Shown: positions 36,005 through 47,820 of the stretch, in pieces | How positions within the stretch are numbered: position 1 is the first letter of the stretch | Layout: the number at the start of each line of letters is the position of its first letter | NCBI RefSeq assembly: GCF_008831285.2 | Contig: NC_045148.1 | Coordinates: forward strand, 992,001-1,056,000 | DNA: 64,000 nt | DNA from: Nymphaea colorata | Taxonomy: Eukaryota; Streptophyta; Magnoliopsida; Nymphaeales; Nymphaeaceae | Reading direction: 5' to 3' | Notes under the pieces: generated by a model | What the model saw: the letters and a program-made list of their open reading frames with translations, nothing else | Databases searched by the model: none | What the model was told of the DNA's origin: nothing | Translations under genes and position numbers: made by a program

Positions 36005-38618
36005 TCAACATGGAAAGAGAATAGGAGAGGCATTCCTCTGTAAGCTGCCTCCTGGAAAATCCAGCTTCCCGATCTTCTCTGCACACCAGTGCAACTGCTC
36101 TTCGTTAATCCTCCCCATCCTCAGCACCCTAGACACTATCCTCATATCAATGAGACCAAGCAAAAGTTCTATTTCTTCAGGTGACTCTGGCCAGGATTTC
36201 CTTTTCCACCCTTTCTTTTTCTTGAATAGCTCCTTCAGTTTCATCTTTTTCTGGATCCATTATAGGCAAAAACATTAGAAGTTCCACCACTCATCAATTG
36301 AGGATTCCGTTAATAATAATGGAAAAAAAAAACTCAAGCAGGGAAACAAATTCTTTTGCTACATAACATAGAACAGTGCTGATGTGACTGGGATTGCTTG
36401 TACGACTGCCATAATAGGCAGCCTCATGCCAATTGTTCTTGTCATGAATTGTGTACCCGAGAAATGTAAAGGCTAGAATAGAATATGTGAAAGAAAAGAG
36501 AATTTAAGGAGCACCTTGTCAAGATCAGTTTTAATCTGATGAAGTGGACCGGAAGCCTGGCTATGGCCTCCAAAAACATTCAGAAAGCTAGCTGGTTTTT
36601 TCTTATCTGCCTTGAGAAACTGGCGGAAGATCAGAATAGAATCTTGAATTAACCGAAGGAGGTCAGAGAAAGAGGCGGATGAATCCGAGTCCGACTCTTC
36701 ACTAGTTTCTTTCTGGTCAGCACCTTCACACATACAAGGGGCGATCAGTTTACCATGAAATAGAAAAAATCGAAACACTGCAAATGCAATAAAGCCTCAT
36801 TATCTCGTCGAAGAATTATGAAACCTAAAATTTAGGCTGCATATATGAAAGACACAGAAATCAAAAATAAAATGAACCCCTAGTAACATCTAAAATAACG
36901 TCACCAAAATAGTAGTTGTTCTGGCTTCTAAACATTCTAAAGAGAGAAGGAACACCAATAAAATAACATAAATAAGCAACACACCATTCTTGTCAAACGT
37001 ATGGAAACGAAGAAAAGGACAATATTCCAGGATCAGGTTACATTTCATTAAAATACACAGTAACTTTGCGGTTGCATATGTAAGATCGCAGCACCTAGCT
37101 CATAAAATTCCCTCACACGGCATAAATAGAAGGAACGATGTACTCGGCAACGGCAATCACCTTGAAAGCTCGGGACCTGAAGCAACTTTGGCATGGAAAC
37201 TCTAGCCCGGGCATAAATCTCCGGTCTATTACCGGGTTCAAAAGGCTCATTCTCAATGAACCTCTGTAGCAGAACTTGAAATTGCTGAAAGTGCTCAGCA
37301 ACACGGGCATAACATGGATGAAGTTGGCATTCAGTTGATATAATCTTCTCTCTGGCCTGTTTGTATAGGCAGTGAAGAGCTTCCCAAGTCAAGCAAACTT
37401 GAGCCACATATGCAGTTTCAAGCTCTTGATATGGATCATGCGGCGCTTGCAGCTGTTCAGCATCATCATGAAATCCCTGCTTCTTCAGTGACAAACGCCG
37501 AAGAGTTGATGCCAACTTCTTTGTTGTAGACGTTGGAGTTCTTTTGGCAGGCAAGGGCGACCCTGAAAGAAAAAAAGGGGAAGGTTATGACATTGAAAAT
37601 TAAAAAAGGCAATAAAGAACAGAATGACAGACTCGTCCATCCTATGATGCTTGAACACGACTCTAACGATGTTAATGGCCAATCCTGTTCTTGGCGATAG
37701 GTCACTAAAGTTTTTTCCCTGAGGAGTTTAGAAAAGAACAGTTTTTTCTAGTAATTCAGAAGTTTCAAAAGGAAATAACCAATTGCTGGAAATCCATATT
37801 TACAAACTTTCACAAGAAGAAATTTGGTTGAGAGAAAAAAATATCGAGACCCAAAACTATATGTTACAAGGTACTATCGACACGCTTAGCCATTAAAAAA
37901 CATCAACAAATAAGTAACCTTAAATACATGACAATCATAATATGCAATCATTATAAACCATTATCATATATTGCAGGCAAATACCAAACTGGAAATATTC
38001 AAAAATCAAATCGAAGAGAGTTCTATCAACTATCCGAGAAAAAACCAAGTTGCAAGCTACATAGAGACGCTACTTTCAAAAGAACAATGTAAGATGTGCT
38101 GCATTCACAAGAAAAAGATTTCATTTTCTCTTTGGCTGATCAGGTATCACTTTGTGTCATGAATCAACACAGCAAACGAAAATGCGATCAAAGAGTAATC
38201 TGCAACGGATACCTGCGTCAGGCATCTGCTCAGCAGTAACCTTATCAAAGAACAGCATCTTCTCGCTATACTTGTCGTACACGTTTTCGAACGCGGAACA
38301 TGAACTGCTATCCTCAGCCTCGGAATCTCTCCACTCACTGGAGCTCGATTCCTCCTCCATGTACCCATCCTCCTCGGGTATCTCTACCATGAAACTGTTC
38401 TTCCTTAGTTCTTTCAAACGCCTCTTCACTTCACCAGTTATGAAATCATCGTCGTCGTCCTCCATGTCTCCAGAATTATCATTGTCATTTATAACTGGTG
38501 CAGGTTGCGATTCCTCCTTTATAATGTTGACTTCGCTTGGTACCTGATTCAGTTCTGGATCTTTTCCCTCAGTTTTCTTATGACCCTTCTTAAAGAGTTT
38601 CCCATTAAAGAAATTCAT
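36005..38618 (-). CDS. DUF1666 family protein
   Basis: Four coding exons (minus strand): 38618-38213, 37562-37161, 36723-36515, 36250-36005. Phases join cleanly to give 420 residues. The N-terminal third is acidic and Ser-rich (runs of Asp near residue 53; SSSSEW and SSSCS near 100-115) and probably disordered. The conserved core has YQELETAYVAQVCLTWEALHCLY, then PEIYARARVSMPKLLQVP, FRQFLKADKKKP and a C-terminal LLGLIDMRIVSRVLRMG..NEEQLHWC, followed by a basic and then FPC end. This order is typical of plant DUF1666 proteins (in Arabidopsis At1g69610 and At3g20260 as I recall), sometimes labelled ribosomal L34e-like without clear support. Function is not established. The first ATG at 38618 is used; an upstream noncoding exon is possible. 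Confidence 0.88.
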
Positions 38619-41364
38619 ATTTACGCCTACGAGGTCCCACTTCTTTTACTAAACTCTCAGCAACTTCAGGTCGGATCCTCTACAAATTTTTAGCGACAAA
38701 GTTCCAGGCTTACAGAGAAGGGGGATGGGGACTGAAACTAAACTAAGTAATTGAACTACTTGGGATGTTCTAAAGATAATTTCTAACATAGACTTTGATA
38801 TCGAACTCTATGAAATCATGCACATGAGAATCGACCTAACTGACTGGTTCATTCGTTTGAGAAAGTATCAGCGCAAAAGCTACAAACCATCATCCCCTAG
38901 GCAACCGATCGACATGTCTAAGAGCTTCAAAATGACCCTTTTAAGAACCTGAGAGATGCTCCAGCACCACCAACCTTAAGCTCTTCTCCTCACCTTGGCC
39001 TTCACCTCCTTTAGATAAAAACCATCCTTTTGCAGCAGATCACCAACACCATTCTTCTGTATTGACAATGGGAATACAGGAAAGAGACAACATTCTCAAT
39101 GAAATGCAGATCATCAATGTGGGAAGGCAACCTTGAACTAAAACCCTCGCAAACCCTCCAACAGAGCAGATCTATGCAGAGCAAGAAACACCCTCAAAGT
39201 CTCAAGGGTTTACTGACTCATAAAGACCATGGAAGAGAAAGAAACCTCGAAAGGGACTGTATACACATAGATCAACCCCTTCCAAACCTAAAACCCTCTA
39301 ATTTCCCTCGCTTTTCCCAGCCGTTGTTTCCACACACCAAAAGATCACCCGGAAAAAAGGAAAGAAAAAAAAAAAGTGGGAGAAAAAGCGATCCTATAAA
39401 AGATAGAATCTCCGGCGGGTATAGAAGGGCAGTAGCTAGAACTTAAGGGCCTGGGATTCGAATCCAACGGGGTCTACCCCGAGCTTGCGTATCAAAAAGA
39501 AAATAATATAAAAGCAGTCTCTCCCAAAAACATGCGAAAAATCAAAACCCCAGGGAGTCTCACCAACTACAACCTCACCCACATTCCCTATCGCCAAAAG
39601 CCCCGCCTAAACGACCAAACAACTACTCCCCAGATCTACAACAACAGATCAAAGTGAAAAGATGAACAGGAAACCATGAAAGGAGTTCAGGACAGAGGAA
39701 AAAAAAAATCGAAAACTGGGAGCAACCAACTTGGAAAACCCTAAACCTCCTGCTCCACCAAAAAACCCCCTGAAAAGCCGAGAAACTCCAAGAAGAAGGA
39801 AAGGCATTCAGAGATGCAACGTCAAGCGTCTAGAGCTGTCGAGTATAAGCAAGTCGAGAAGGATAAAAACCCTTAATGAACAAAATGTGGGAGGAAGAAA
39901 AGTTGGCGGTGGAAGAGTGCCTGAGAGACACAGAGATTAAAAGAGAGAGAGAAAACAAAGCGTTTCCCTCCACCTCTAACCTCCACTCCTGTGCCATTTT
40001 TGTGGCAGAGTCGGCATGGAATTCTAGGACCAGTTGGAGCCTACGGAGGGGCAAAACGGGGATTTCGAGAAAGAGGAAGAGTAGCCTTCACTTTCCTCCC
40101 TTCACCTCCCTCGGCTGCACGGAGCCCTAGAGAGAGAGGGATCAGAGAGACTCACTGTGGTGCAGAGAGAGACGCACAGAGACAGTGGAGGCCGTTCGGG
40201 AGGGTGGGAGGGAAAATGTCCTCTTTTAGAAAATATTACCGTCTAACCCCTCATTACTTTTAAACTATTTCCATAATCCACAAAACATTTTCTGAAAATT
40301 CTTAATACCACCCACTGATCTGGGGCAAAGCTCGAGCTTTCGAGGGTTTTTTGAAATTAACAGTAACTTAAATGATGATGCAGAATTCACTGCAAAATTA
40401 TATGCGTATCTAAAATTTTCATTAATAAGCATCGGATTCTCCGGGTCCCAGCCGGATGCGGTACACAGAATCCGATCCAAATATAGTGCCTTTCTTTTCA
40501 CCGACGTAGGGATGGACACCCTGAACAAATCCGTTCTCGATCCATCTCGGGTTGGGAAACATATGAGACCAAATTCAAGAAGGTAAGTCAGAGGATGAGT
40601 CCGGCTCTGAACTCTGACCGCTTTGTTCCCTCCTCTTACTTGGCATGTGCATTGATTGATCAAGTTCAATCTTTCTTGGTTTGTAAATAATACATGAAGG
40701 ATCTTTTGGCAGTAGATACGTCATGTTACCTTCGTGTTTGATGAATCTGTTATAAATAATTGTTAGTTAGATTCATAAAAAGTTAGTTTTAGATTCATAG
40801 AAAGTTAGTTTTATAGTTTCATGAATCTGCTTCAATCTTTAAACCAGATCTGCTTCAATCTTTAAACCAGTTTACTCGTGGTAGTGACTGAACTTTTGTT
40901 TTAAAATTTTAACATGAGCTAAAATAAAATTTTTTAAATTTTCTTACATGAGCTAAGCTAAAATTTTAAAAATTTACATGTAATTTTTTATTTTTAAAAA
41001 ATCTAAGAAGAGCCCATGACCCCTACTTACGAAGTATTATTGTTGTCGTAAACCTTCCAAATTTTACAATTTGAGTATGCTATAACTTGGGCATAAGCAG
41101 ATTACTCCATTAAACAGCATTTTAAAGGCAAAACGATGATTTAATTTAATAAGATTATTTGCCTCAACTAGCTCTACGTTAACATCCGTATCCGATTTAT
41201 GTGATAATTTCAACAAATGCTTTTGTTAATATGTATATATAAAGTCAATGTTAATGGATGCAGGCAGTTGTCCAACTACTAATGTTAGTATAGTGACTGC
41301 TTTTGACAAATTTTTAAGCTTTAGCTGTTCACATCCGGCAAGATTGTATGTGTGTGCGCGCACG

Positions 41365-41412
41365 TATATATATATATATATATAATTTATTTATTTATTT
41401 ATTTATTTATTG
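41365..41412. repeat. TA plus TTTA microsatellite
   Basis: About 20 bp of (TA)n is followed by about six units of TTTA. Confidence 0.9.
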
Positions 41413-42055
41413 ATGAAACATCCTTGAGCGGATAATAGAGTACCTATAGAATAAGGAATAGAGAATCACTAGACAGATAAAAATTAGCATACATATTAAA
41501 TTGGTTTCATGAAATTTAGTTAAAAATGGGGTTTTTAGTCAGTTTGAGATAACTTGTTTTGCGTTTTTGGATAATCGCATCAAAGCACATTTTTTATAAA
41601 TAACCATAACCAAGGGTGCCAAGTTATTCCCTCCATTTAAAAAAAGAAAAAGCAGCTTTTGCTAAAAACGAATTTTAGAAAATCTCATGTGCCGTTTCAT
41701 CTAAATAAGCTTGAAATTTGGGAGGAAAACGAATTTTCACATCCAAAAATTGGGTTAAGACCCCTTTAAGTATTCGCTTCTTTACATTTTCTTTCAAGTT
41801 GTATATTAGAATCAATGTTTTTATATTAAACTAGTTAGCCATTTTATTTTATGTGTTTGATTCGACCGGACATCTGATAAGCATCTAACAACTCATTTTC
41901 AGTACGGACCCAAGATCAGAACGTGGGAGTAAATGCGTCCATGAATAAATAATCTCTCTGCCATTAAATCCGGAATCAGTCTGCCTTCGAATTGGCACCA
42001 AATCTGCTCTCCGAAAACCACGTTCCATCTCTTAGTTTTTATTTATTATAAATTT

Positions 42056-42057
<2 letters not shown>

Positions 42058-42140
<83 letters not shown>
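42058..42140. repeat. TA microsatellite, about 83 bp
   Basis: This is a perfect alternating TA tract, one of the two longest in the window. Confidence 0.95.
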
Positions 42141-42143
<3 letters not shown>

Positions 42144-42353
42144 ATCACTGGATATTGAGTTAAGAGATTTTGTTTGTTTCACCGAACATGGTGTTCTAAG
42201 ATCCTAGGATCTTAGATCCATGGATTTAAGGTCAGATCTCCTTTCATATTACCCTTAATTTATGATTTTTAACATGTAACATGGATTTAAATTTATGTTA
42301 TTATGATCATGATCCTTCAAAATACACCATTTTATGTAGCCTCAAATCTGAGA

Positions 42354-42916
42354 CTCCGTTTGATGGTAGGAAAGAATTTAACATGGTAAATTTTTTTGAA
42401 TATCCTGCCTCCTTCCTCACGCTAAAATAAGGAGCAAAGATGCCATCACCACACGATGAAGTTGAAATCTAAAATCGGTGGGAGGAAGAGGAAGGGAGGG
42501 AGGGAGAAGGGAATTGGAGAGCTTGCTGATGGGAAAGAGAAGGGGCGGAGATTGTTCGGTTGCCCAAAAGAGAGAGAGAGAGAGAGACTACTTTGTGATG
42601 GTGGTTCCTAGAGATTCGGTGGTGGTTCTTTTCATGGCCGGAATGTGGTGGTGGAGCTCAATAGCTGCAGCGATGATCGGCATAGAGGAACGAGAGAGCG
42701 AGAAAGGAGAGACAGCATTGCGGGTGAACTTCCCCGCGGTAAAAAGTCCGCCGTTAGGAGGTCGGATTTTTTTGCAGGTTAATTTTACCCTCGCCGTACA
42801 CATTTTTCGGGTGAAAAATCGATGTTTGATGCACACACCGCTCACCGGGGTAAATTTCCCTCAACCGTACGAATTTCATCCAATGCACAGGAAAAATCAT
42901 GTGCATCAAACAGGGC
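42354..42916. mobile_element. MITE-like element with CTCCGTTTGATG ends
   Basis: The left end CTCCGTTTGATG and the right end CATCAAACAGGG form an inverted repeat matching at 10 of 12 positions. The 0.56-kb segment between them includes GA-rich and GGAGG-rich DNA and an incidental 152-codon frame with no family resemblance. The 'gttTGATG/CATCAAAC' ends recall PIF/Harbinger-like or other MITE families, but no target duplication could be fixed. Similar ends are hinted at near 6217 and 44529. Confidence 0.45.
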
Positions 42917-43109
42917 CTAAGATCCGAGAGATCTAAGTTCTTCCCAAAGCATGTAGAAACATAATAGTCAGCGACGAAGAAAATGCAAATCTTAGAAACT
43001 CCCTGTACTTCATAAATGTGATAATTGCTTCTCGTGATGAACCCCTTGGGTTGGAGACTACCATTATTTGAGGTGCATGGTGCAGTTCAAAACTCATCCT
43101 CACAAATTT

Positions 43110-43448
43110 GTGGTCGCACTTGATTGATTTGGATCTCATCCCTAGAAAAATTTTAAACCCAAGGATTTGATATTTATTAGTCTCGTAATTGAGATCCACT
43201 TAGTCAATCCCCTCTCCCTTAAGAAACTCCTTCTTTTACCAGATATTCTCACTTTCATTGATACATTAAATGTTTATCAAAAGAAGTGGGAGAGGTAAGA
43301 GTAAGAATATTTGGTAAAAGTAGGGGTTTCTTCAGGGAGAGGGAATTGACTAAGTGGATCTCAATCATGAGACTGGAAAATATCTAATCTTTGGGTTTTT
43401 AAACTTTTTATAGGAATGCGATCCAAATCAATCAAGTCCAATTGACCA
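43110..43448. repeat. Long foldback (inverted repeat), arms about 140 bp
   Basis: The left arm (about 43110-43251) and right arm (about 43301-43448) are reverse complements over almost their full length, with about 80-85 percent identity by eye and a loop of about 50 bp. Matching blocks include 'acttgattgatttgg' / 'ccaaatcaatcaagt', 'gatccacttagtcaat' / 'attgactaagtggatc' and 'cttttacca' / 'tggtaaaag'. If transcribed it would form a long hairpin RNA. It may be a foldback MITE or a locally duplicated inverted repeat; no reading frame is present. Confidence 0.85.
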
Positions 43449-43783
43449 CAGCTCCCTAATGGTAAGTCCAGTCTATGACAGGGTTGGAGATCCAAAGGAT
43501 CTAAATTATTGAGATCTGTTGGGATCAAACCAATTGCATTTCAACTCAAAGTAGGATACTCAAGTCCATCTTAAAAGAAGGATGTCTATCTGTTTTATGC
43601 TAGATTAAGTCATTTTGTCTTTGATACAACGCAACCGGATACACTCTTTTAGTTTCACAAGGTAAATAAAAGCTTATTTCCTTTCACGCATGTCTAGATC
43701 TTTTGGATAGTTGAAAAAATTCATGTCCTATAACGTGAGCATTTGATGGTCGGAGAAATCCATGTCATATATATATATATAAT

Positions 43784-43945
43784 GTTGTCAAATGACAGAA
43801 TATTTGAAAATTATCACTAAAACACCGTGCAATGGAAACACCATCAATTGTTTATTGTATAAAGATAATTTATAGTGTTTTCAATGATAGTTTATGGTAA
43901 TGTTAGCCATGAATTTTTAAGTATTTAGCCATCTGACAGCCGATA
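43784..43945. repeat. Dispersed repeat, second copy of 9165-9305
   Basis: Blocks 'atgacagaa.attt', 'tatcactaaaa.cac', 'tttattgta' and 'agtttatgg' are shared with about 9165-9305, though not all in the same order. This suggests a small non-autonomous element present at least twice in the window. Borders are approximate. Confidence 0.4.
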
Positions 43946-44867
43946 TATTTTATTTCTTCATTTGTTCCTCGGGTTAGAGGCCTCTATGAGGAAGGTCTTT
44001 AGTTCGATTTTCATTGACGCTATGATCATGTGTCTTAAGGTGGTAGAGCGTGACATCCAAGTTGAAGGGTGCACCGTTCTATCACTGACGCAGCTGAGGA
44101 CCCCGAAGGCAAGGAAAATAGGGAGACCTTCGGGCATCGCTTTGGGCGATTGGATGATCCTCTCGCTCACCCCGAAAATGCGGTAGTGTGCATAATAAAT
44201 GCCAAATGGATAAAATTTAAAAATTCATCTCTTAAAGACCCACAAATTATCACTAAATTCATTATAGATACATATTCAGTGTTTACTCACCGTGGCAGCT
44301 AATCATTTAGTTACTACTTATAAACCCTTTAAATATTTCTAAAAATTTTATACGGGGGATGAAACTTTCTTAAGATCGGGTACTATGGAGAAGGACTCTA
44401 ATTCGAGATCTACAGTTTTCAAGTTCACATGCATCGAAGCTTACCTCGGATCCAAATTGATCAATACGGCGCAAGGGAGCATGGTTTAGCTGAACCAGAT
44501 TCAGTTAAGATCCGAACTCTTAGGTTGCGTTTGATGTCTTAAAGATTTCAGATCTGAGAGGTTTGAAATCCACGATGACTGAATTATCAAACTGTGAATT
44601 TCATATCCATCCTAACGTGGATCTCAAATCCACGATCCAGTATAAAAAGACATGGATTTGAGATTTGATGGGGGGTTTGGACTTCAAAACCGTCCGCGGT
44701 GATCTCAGAGTTTCAAGTCTGAGGATTCGAACCCAACCCGTTGAAGACTTGAAATCTGGCTTCAGGTTCAAGTTGTCCTCAAAGTCGAAAACACCCTTTA
44801 ATCTTATCTGAATTTACGGCGCCGTGGCGCCTTCGTCTTCCCCCCAGGTGGATCATTCTTTACAGGC

Positions 44868-44948
44868 ATGTGCGGCCGGCACGTGCCGCGATGGAGCCGC
44901 GTCTGCTCGTTTACCGGCTGCGCACGTGCACTAACCTCAGACAGGTGA
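44868..44948 (+). promoter_or_regulatory. Upstream ORF overlapping the PPR start codon
   Basis: An ATG at 44868 opens a 26-codon frame that ends with TGA at 44946-44948, past the proposed PPR start at 44891 and out of frame with it. If the transcript starts upstream of 44868, scanning ribosomes would meet this ATG first. That could reduce translation of the PPR protein. Confidence 0.45.
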
Positions 44949-46750
44949 AGCAGGTGCACTCTTTCTTGGTCGCGTCCGGCGTGCAGGAAAATTTCGGGGG
45001 AGCTATGGTGTTGAAGATGGTCGATATGGGCCTGCTGGAATATGCGCAGCAAGTATTCGACGAAATTCGTCAGCCAAATGTGTTCGTGTCCAACTCGCTG
45101 CTTTCTGGTCTTTCATGGTCGGGATTGAAGGAGAAAGCAGTGAGGTGCTTCGTGTCGATCCACCGTAAGGACCACCTGCTCAATTCATTCTCGTTTTCGC
45201 CTGTTTTGAAGGCGTGTGCGGCGATTCCGGAAGTGCATGCAGGAAAGCAGATACATGCGTTGATAGTTAGAATGGGTTTCGGCTCGAACGTGGTCGTCCG
45301 AACGGGATTAGTCGATTTCTACGGGAAGCTAAGGGATATGGATTCCGCTGAGTGCGCTTTCAATGAGATATTGTGGAAGGACGTGGTCTCTTACAACGCA
45401 TTGATATCTGGGTTCTCGAAGAATGGAAGAATGGAGGATGCTCGTCGAGTGTTTGATGAAATGCGGGAGAGGAATGTGGTGACTTGGAATGCGATGATAT
45501 CTGGATATATGCATAATGGGAAGCACATGGAGGGAATGGAAATGTTCGAGCGCATGTGTGTTGAAGGAGTGGAGCCAAGTGAAGTCACTTTGGTGACGGC
45601 ATTGTCTATTGCTGCTAAGCTTGGAGATCTGGAAAGGGGTCAGAGGATTAAGAATTTCATTGACGACATTGGATTCAAGATGAGCATGATTTTGTCAACT
45701 GCGGTCATGGAGATGTATGTGAAATGTGGGTCGGTAGGTGAAGCGCGCAAAATATTTGATGCAACTTCTGAGAGGGATGCTGTTTTTTGGACTACCATGA
45801 TTGCTGGATACACACAGAATGGGCAGTTTGATGAAGCTATCATGCTATTTGATCAAATGAAGGAAGAGAAAGTAAAGCCCAACGAGGTTACACTTGTTAG
45901 TGTGCTCTCTGCATGTGCTCGCTCTGGATCTGCAGACGTTGGTGACGAGTTGGGGACTTACTTAGAGAGTGAAGATATGAGCTCCAGTGTGTTTGTTGGA
46001 TCTGCATTAGTGGACATGTATGCGAAAACTGGAAAGATTGTAAAAGCTAGGCAAATGTTTGATAAAATTACTCATCGAGATGTTGTATCTTGGAATGCCA
46101 TGATTGGAGGACTTGCCATGCATGGGCTTTTCAGCGATGTGGTCGAGCTATTTGGACAGATGCGAGAATTAGCAATTGAGCCCAACGATGTAACCTTTGT
46201 TGGGTTGCTAACTGCTTGTGTGCATGCAGGTCTAGTTGAGATGGGCTGTCGAATTTATGACTTCATGGAAACTGATTTTGGGATCATTCCTCAAATTGAG
46301 CATTGTGCTTGCATCGTTGATCTCTTCTGCCGGGCTGGGCTGGTGAGAGATGCTTATGCGTTCATAAGAAAGATGGTTCTAAAGCCTAATGCTGTTATAT
46401 GGGGTACACTGCTGAGTGCTTGCAGGATCTGCAACGATGTAAAGTTGGCTGAGTTTGCGGCCAAGGAGCTGATGATATTGGAACCCAACAACTCGGGGAA
46501 TTATGTACTCCTGTCAAACATATATGCAAATGCTGGCAGGTGGGATGATGCAGTGAGGTTGAGGGCCTTGATGAAGGAGAAAGGAGTACAGAAGAATCCA
46601 GCTTATAGTTGGATAGAGGTAGAAAACGTTGTTCATAAGTTTTTGGTTGGTGACACATCGCACCCTCAATCGGATGAAATTTATTGTGCCCTCGAATGCC
46701 TGGGCCTTGCCATCGAAGAGAGCAATGAATATATGTCTCTTTCTAGATGA
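44891..46750 (+). CDS. PLS-class pentatricopeptide repeat protein, E-type
   Basis: One uninterrupted 619-residue frame with no intron, typical of this family. Tandem PPR motifs of alternating P, L and S lengths run from about residue 40 to 500; repeated signatures include VFDEMRERNVVTWNAMISGY, KDVVSYNALISGFSKNG and DVVSWNAMIGGLAMHG. The C-terminus (about 500-619) starts with VIWGTLLSACR and contains LLSNIYANAGRWDDAVRLR and SWIEVENVVHKFLVGD, the E/E+ domains; a DYW cytidine-deaminase domain is absent. E-class PPR proteins act in mitochondria or plastids in site-specific C-to-U RNA editing, recruiting a deaminase in trans; the target site is not predicted here. A clear transit peptide is not visible in the first 30 residues. 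The start is the first in-frame ATG; an out-of-frame ATG lies 23 bp upstream. Confidence 0.93.
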   Translation: MEPRLLVYRLRTCTNLRQVKQVHSFLVASGVQENFGGAMVLKMVDMGLLEYAQQVFDEIRQPNVFVSNSLLSGLSWSGLKEKAVRCFVSIHRKDHLLNSFSFSPVLKACAAIPEVHAGKQIHALIVRMGFGSNVVVRTGLVDFYGKLRDMDSAECAFNEILWKDVVSYNALISGFSKNGRMEDARRVFDEMRERNVVTWNAMISGYMHNGKHMEGMEMFERMCVEGVEPSEVTLVTALSIAAKLGDLERGQRIKNFIDDIGFKMSMILSTAVMEMYVKCGSVGEARKIFDATSERDAVFWTTMIAGYTQNGQFDEAIMLFDQMKEEKVKPNEVTLVSVLSACARSGSADVGDELGTYLESEDMSSSVFVGSALVDMYAKTGKIVKARQMFDKITHRDVVSWNAMIGGLAMHGLFSDVVELFGQMRELAIEPNDVTFVGLLTACVHAGLVEMGCRIYDFMETDFGIIPQIEHCACIVDLFCRAGLVRDAYAFIRKMVLKPNAVIWGTLLSACRICNDVKLAEFAAKELMILEPNNSGNYVLLSNIYANAGRWDDAVRLRALMKEKGVQKNPAYSWIEVENVVHKFLVGDTSHPQSDEIYCALECLGLAIEESNEYMSLSR

Positions 46751-47434
46751 ATCGTGTTATAATATTAATATGCGTTCGGACCCCATGTGTCTCCCACAAA
46801 GCATCAAGCGAAGAGGTTAGGTACAATGCATCTAAGAGAACCCTGAGATATTCAAGCTTTAAAGCTCATTATTTCGGGTCGACAAGAAGCCGAGGAATGT
46901 ATGGCATATAATAGCAACTAGGAGGTGAAGCTGACGCTCCTAAAGAATCTCTTGTTTCATGAAATCAATTACACTGTTTTGCAAGTATGTGCTTTGTTCT
47001 TGCATAATGGGAGTACGATGCTTTGTGGTTTCTAGCTTGAAGAAGCTAACCTAGCCCAAGGCAGTCTGGACATTTCTTGGGTAAGATAACTGACTTCAGC
47101 TAAAACAATTACATGTGCAGGCTCCATTTGCATAGGCTGTATCACGCCAACTCATGTACACTGTTGAAGCAGCAAACGCCATGGCTTCTAGTCAAAGGGA
47201 AGTCGCCACTAGAGTTCTTCAAAGGTAAAGTAAGGTTCCTAATAAAAACTTGGTGTGTCCACATGCTGATCCTTTGCTCATGGATAATGGATAATTAGTA
47301 GGTAAAGATCATCCTTTCAGTTGTCATTAAAAAAGTAATTAGTAGTTTGACATTGGAAGGTAATTTGGTCTAGCAACTATTGCAAAAAAGTTATCACAAA
47401 AATCTTCATGCTTATGCACGTAAATTGGACAAAG

Positions 47435-47820
47435 TGGGGGTAGTTTGAGGGTAAAAGCCTAAGAAAAACTTTCATTTTCCCTGTACTTGTCGTGTCTGCT
47501 GATGGTTCTTCAATATGGTGGAAGCGAAAAGAATCTAATGTGATCTTAGTTGTGCCGATGCCAATTGCTGTTCGGCTTTTCTAGTGTCAAGGTCTTCCAC
47601 TCATGGATCTTTAAAGCACCTATGTCCTATGGGGGTATTTTGATGGTAAAAGCCTAAGAAAAACTTTCATTTTTCCTATGCTTGTCATGTCTGCTGATGG
47701 TTCTTCAATATGGTGGAAGCAAAAAGAATCTAATGTGATCTTAATTGCGCTGATGCCAACTGCTGTTCGGCTTTTCTAGTGTCAAGGTCTTCCACTCATG
47801 GATCTTTAAAGCACGTATGG
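47435..47820. repeat. Direct tandem duplication, unit about 195 bp
   Basis: Two adjacent copies, at 47435-47629 and 47630-47820, are over 90 percent identical by eye. Offsets are a constant 195 bp for 'gtaaaagcct', and most differences are single bases. Both copies keep open one short frame through 'SADGSSIWWK', ending at the same TAG. The similarity suggests a recent duplication. Confidence 0.85.

Larger units (their letters stand above)
38619..44890. other. DUF1666 leader/promoter and PPR upstream region
   Basis: No gene is supported in this 6.3 kb. 38.6-40.2 kb probably holds the 5' UTR and promoter of the DUF1666 gene (CT-rich on the minus strand). A SINE-like motif 'gggattcgaatcc' lies near 39458. 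40.2-44.5 kb contains TA and TTTA microsatellites, a MITE-like element (42354-42916), the long foldback (43110-43448) and a repeat near 43784-43945. A 152-codon frame near 42478 lies inside the MITE-like element and is not called. Confidence 0.5.

Noticed and set aside
40265-40669. 134-codon minus-strand frame upstream of the DUF1666 gene
   Set aside because: Sequence resembles repeat-derived 'ggatcggattc' DNA; no recognisable domain or splice context.
42478-42936. 152-codon plus-strand frame starting MGGRGREGGRR
   Set aside because: It lies inside a MITE-like element and includes a GA tract; composition is repeat-like and no domain is visible.
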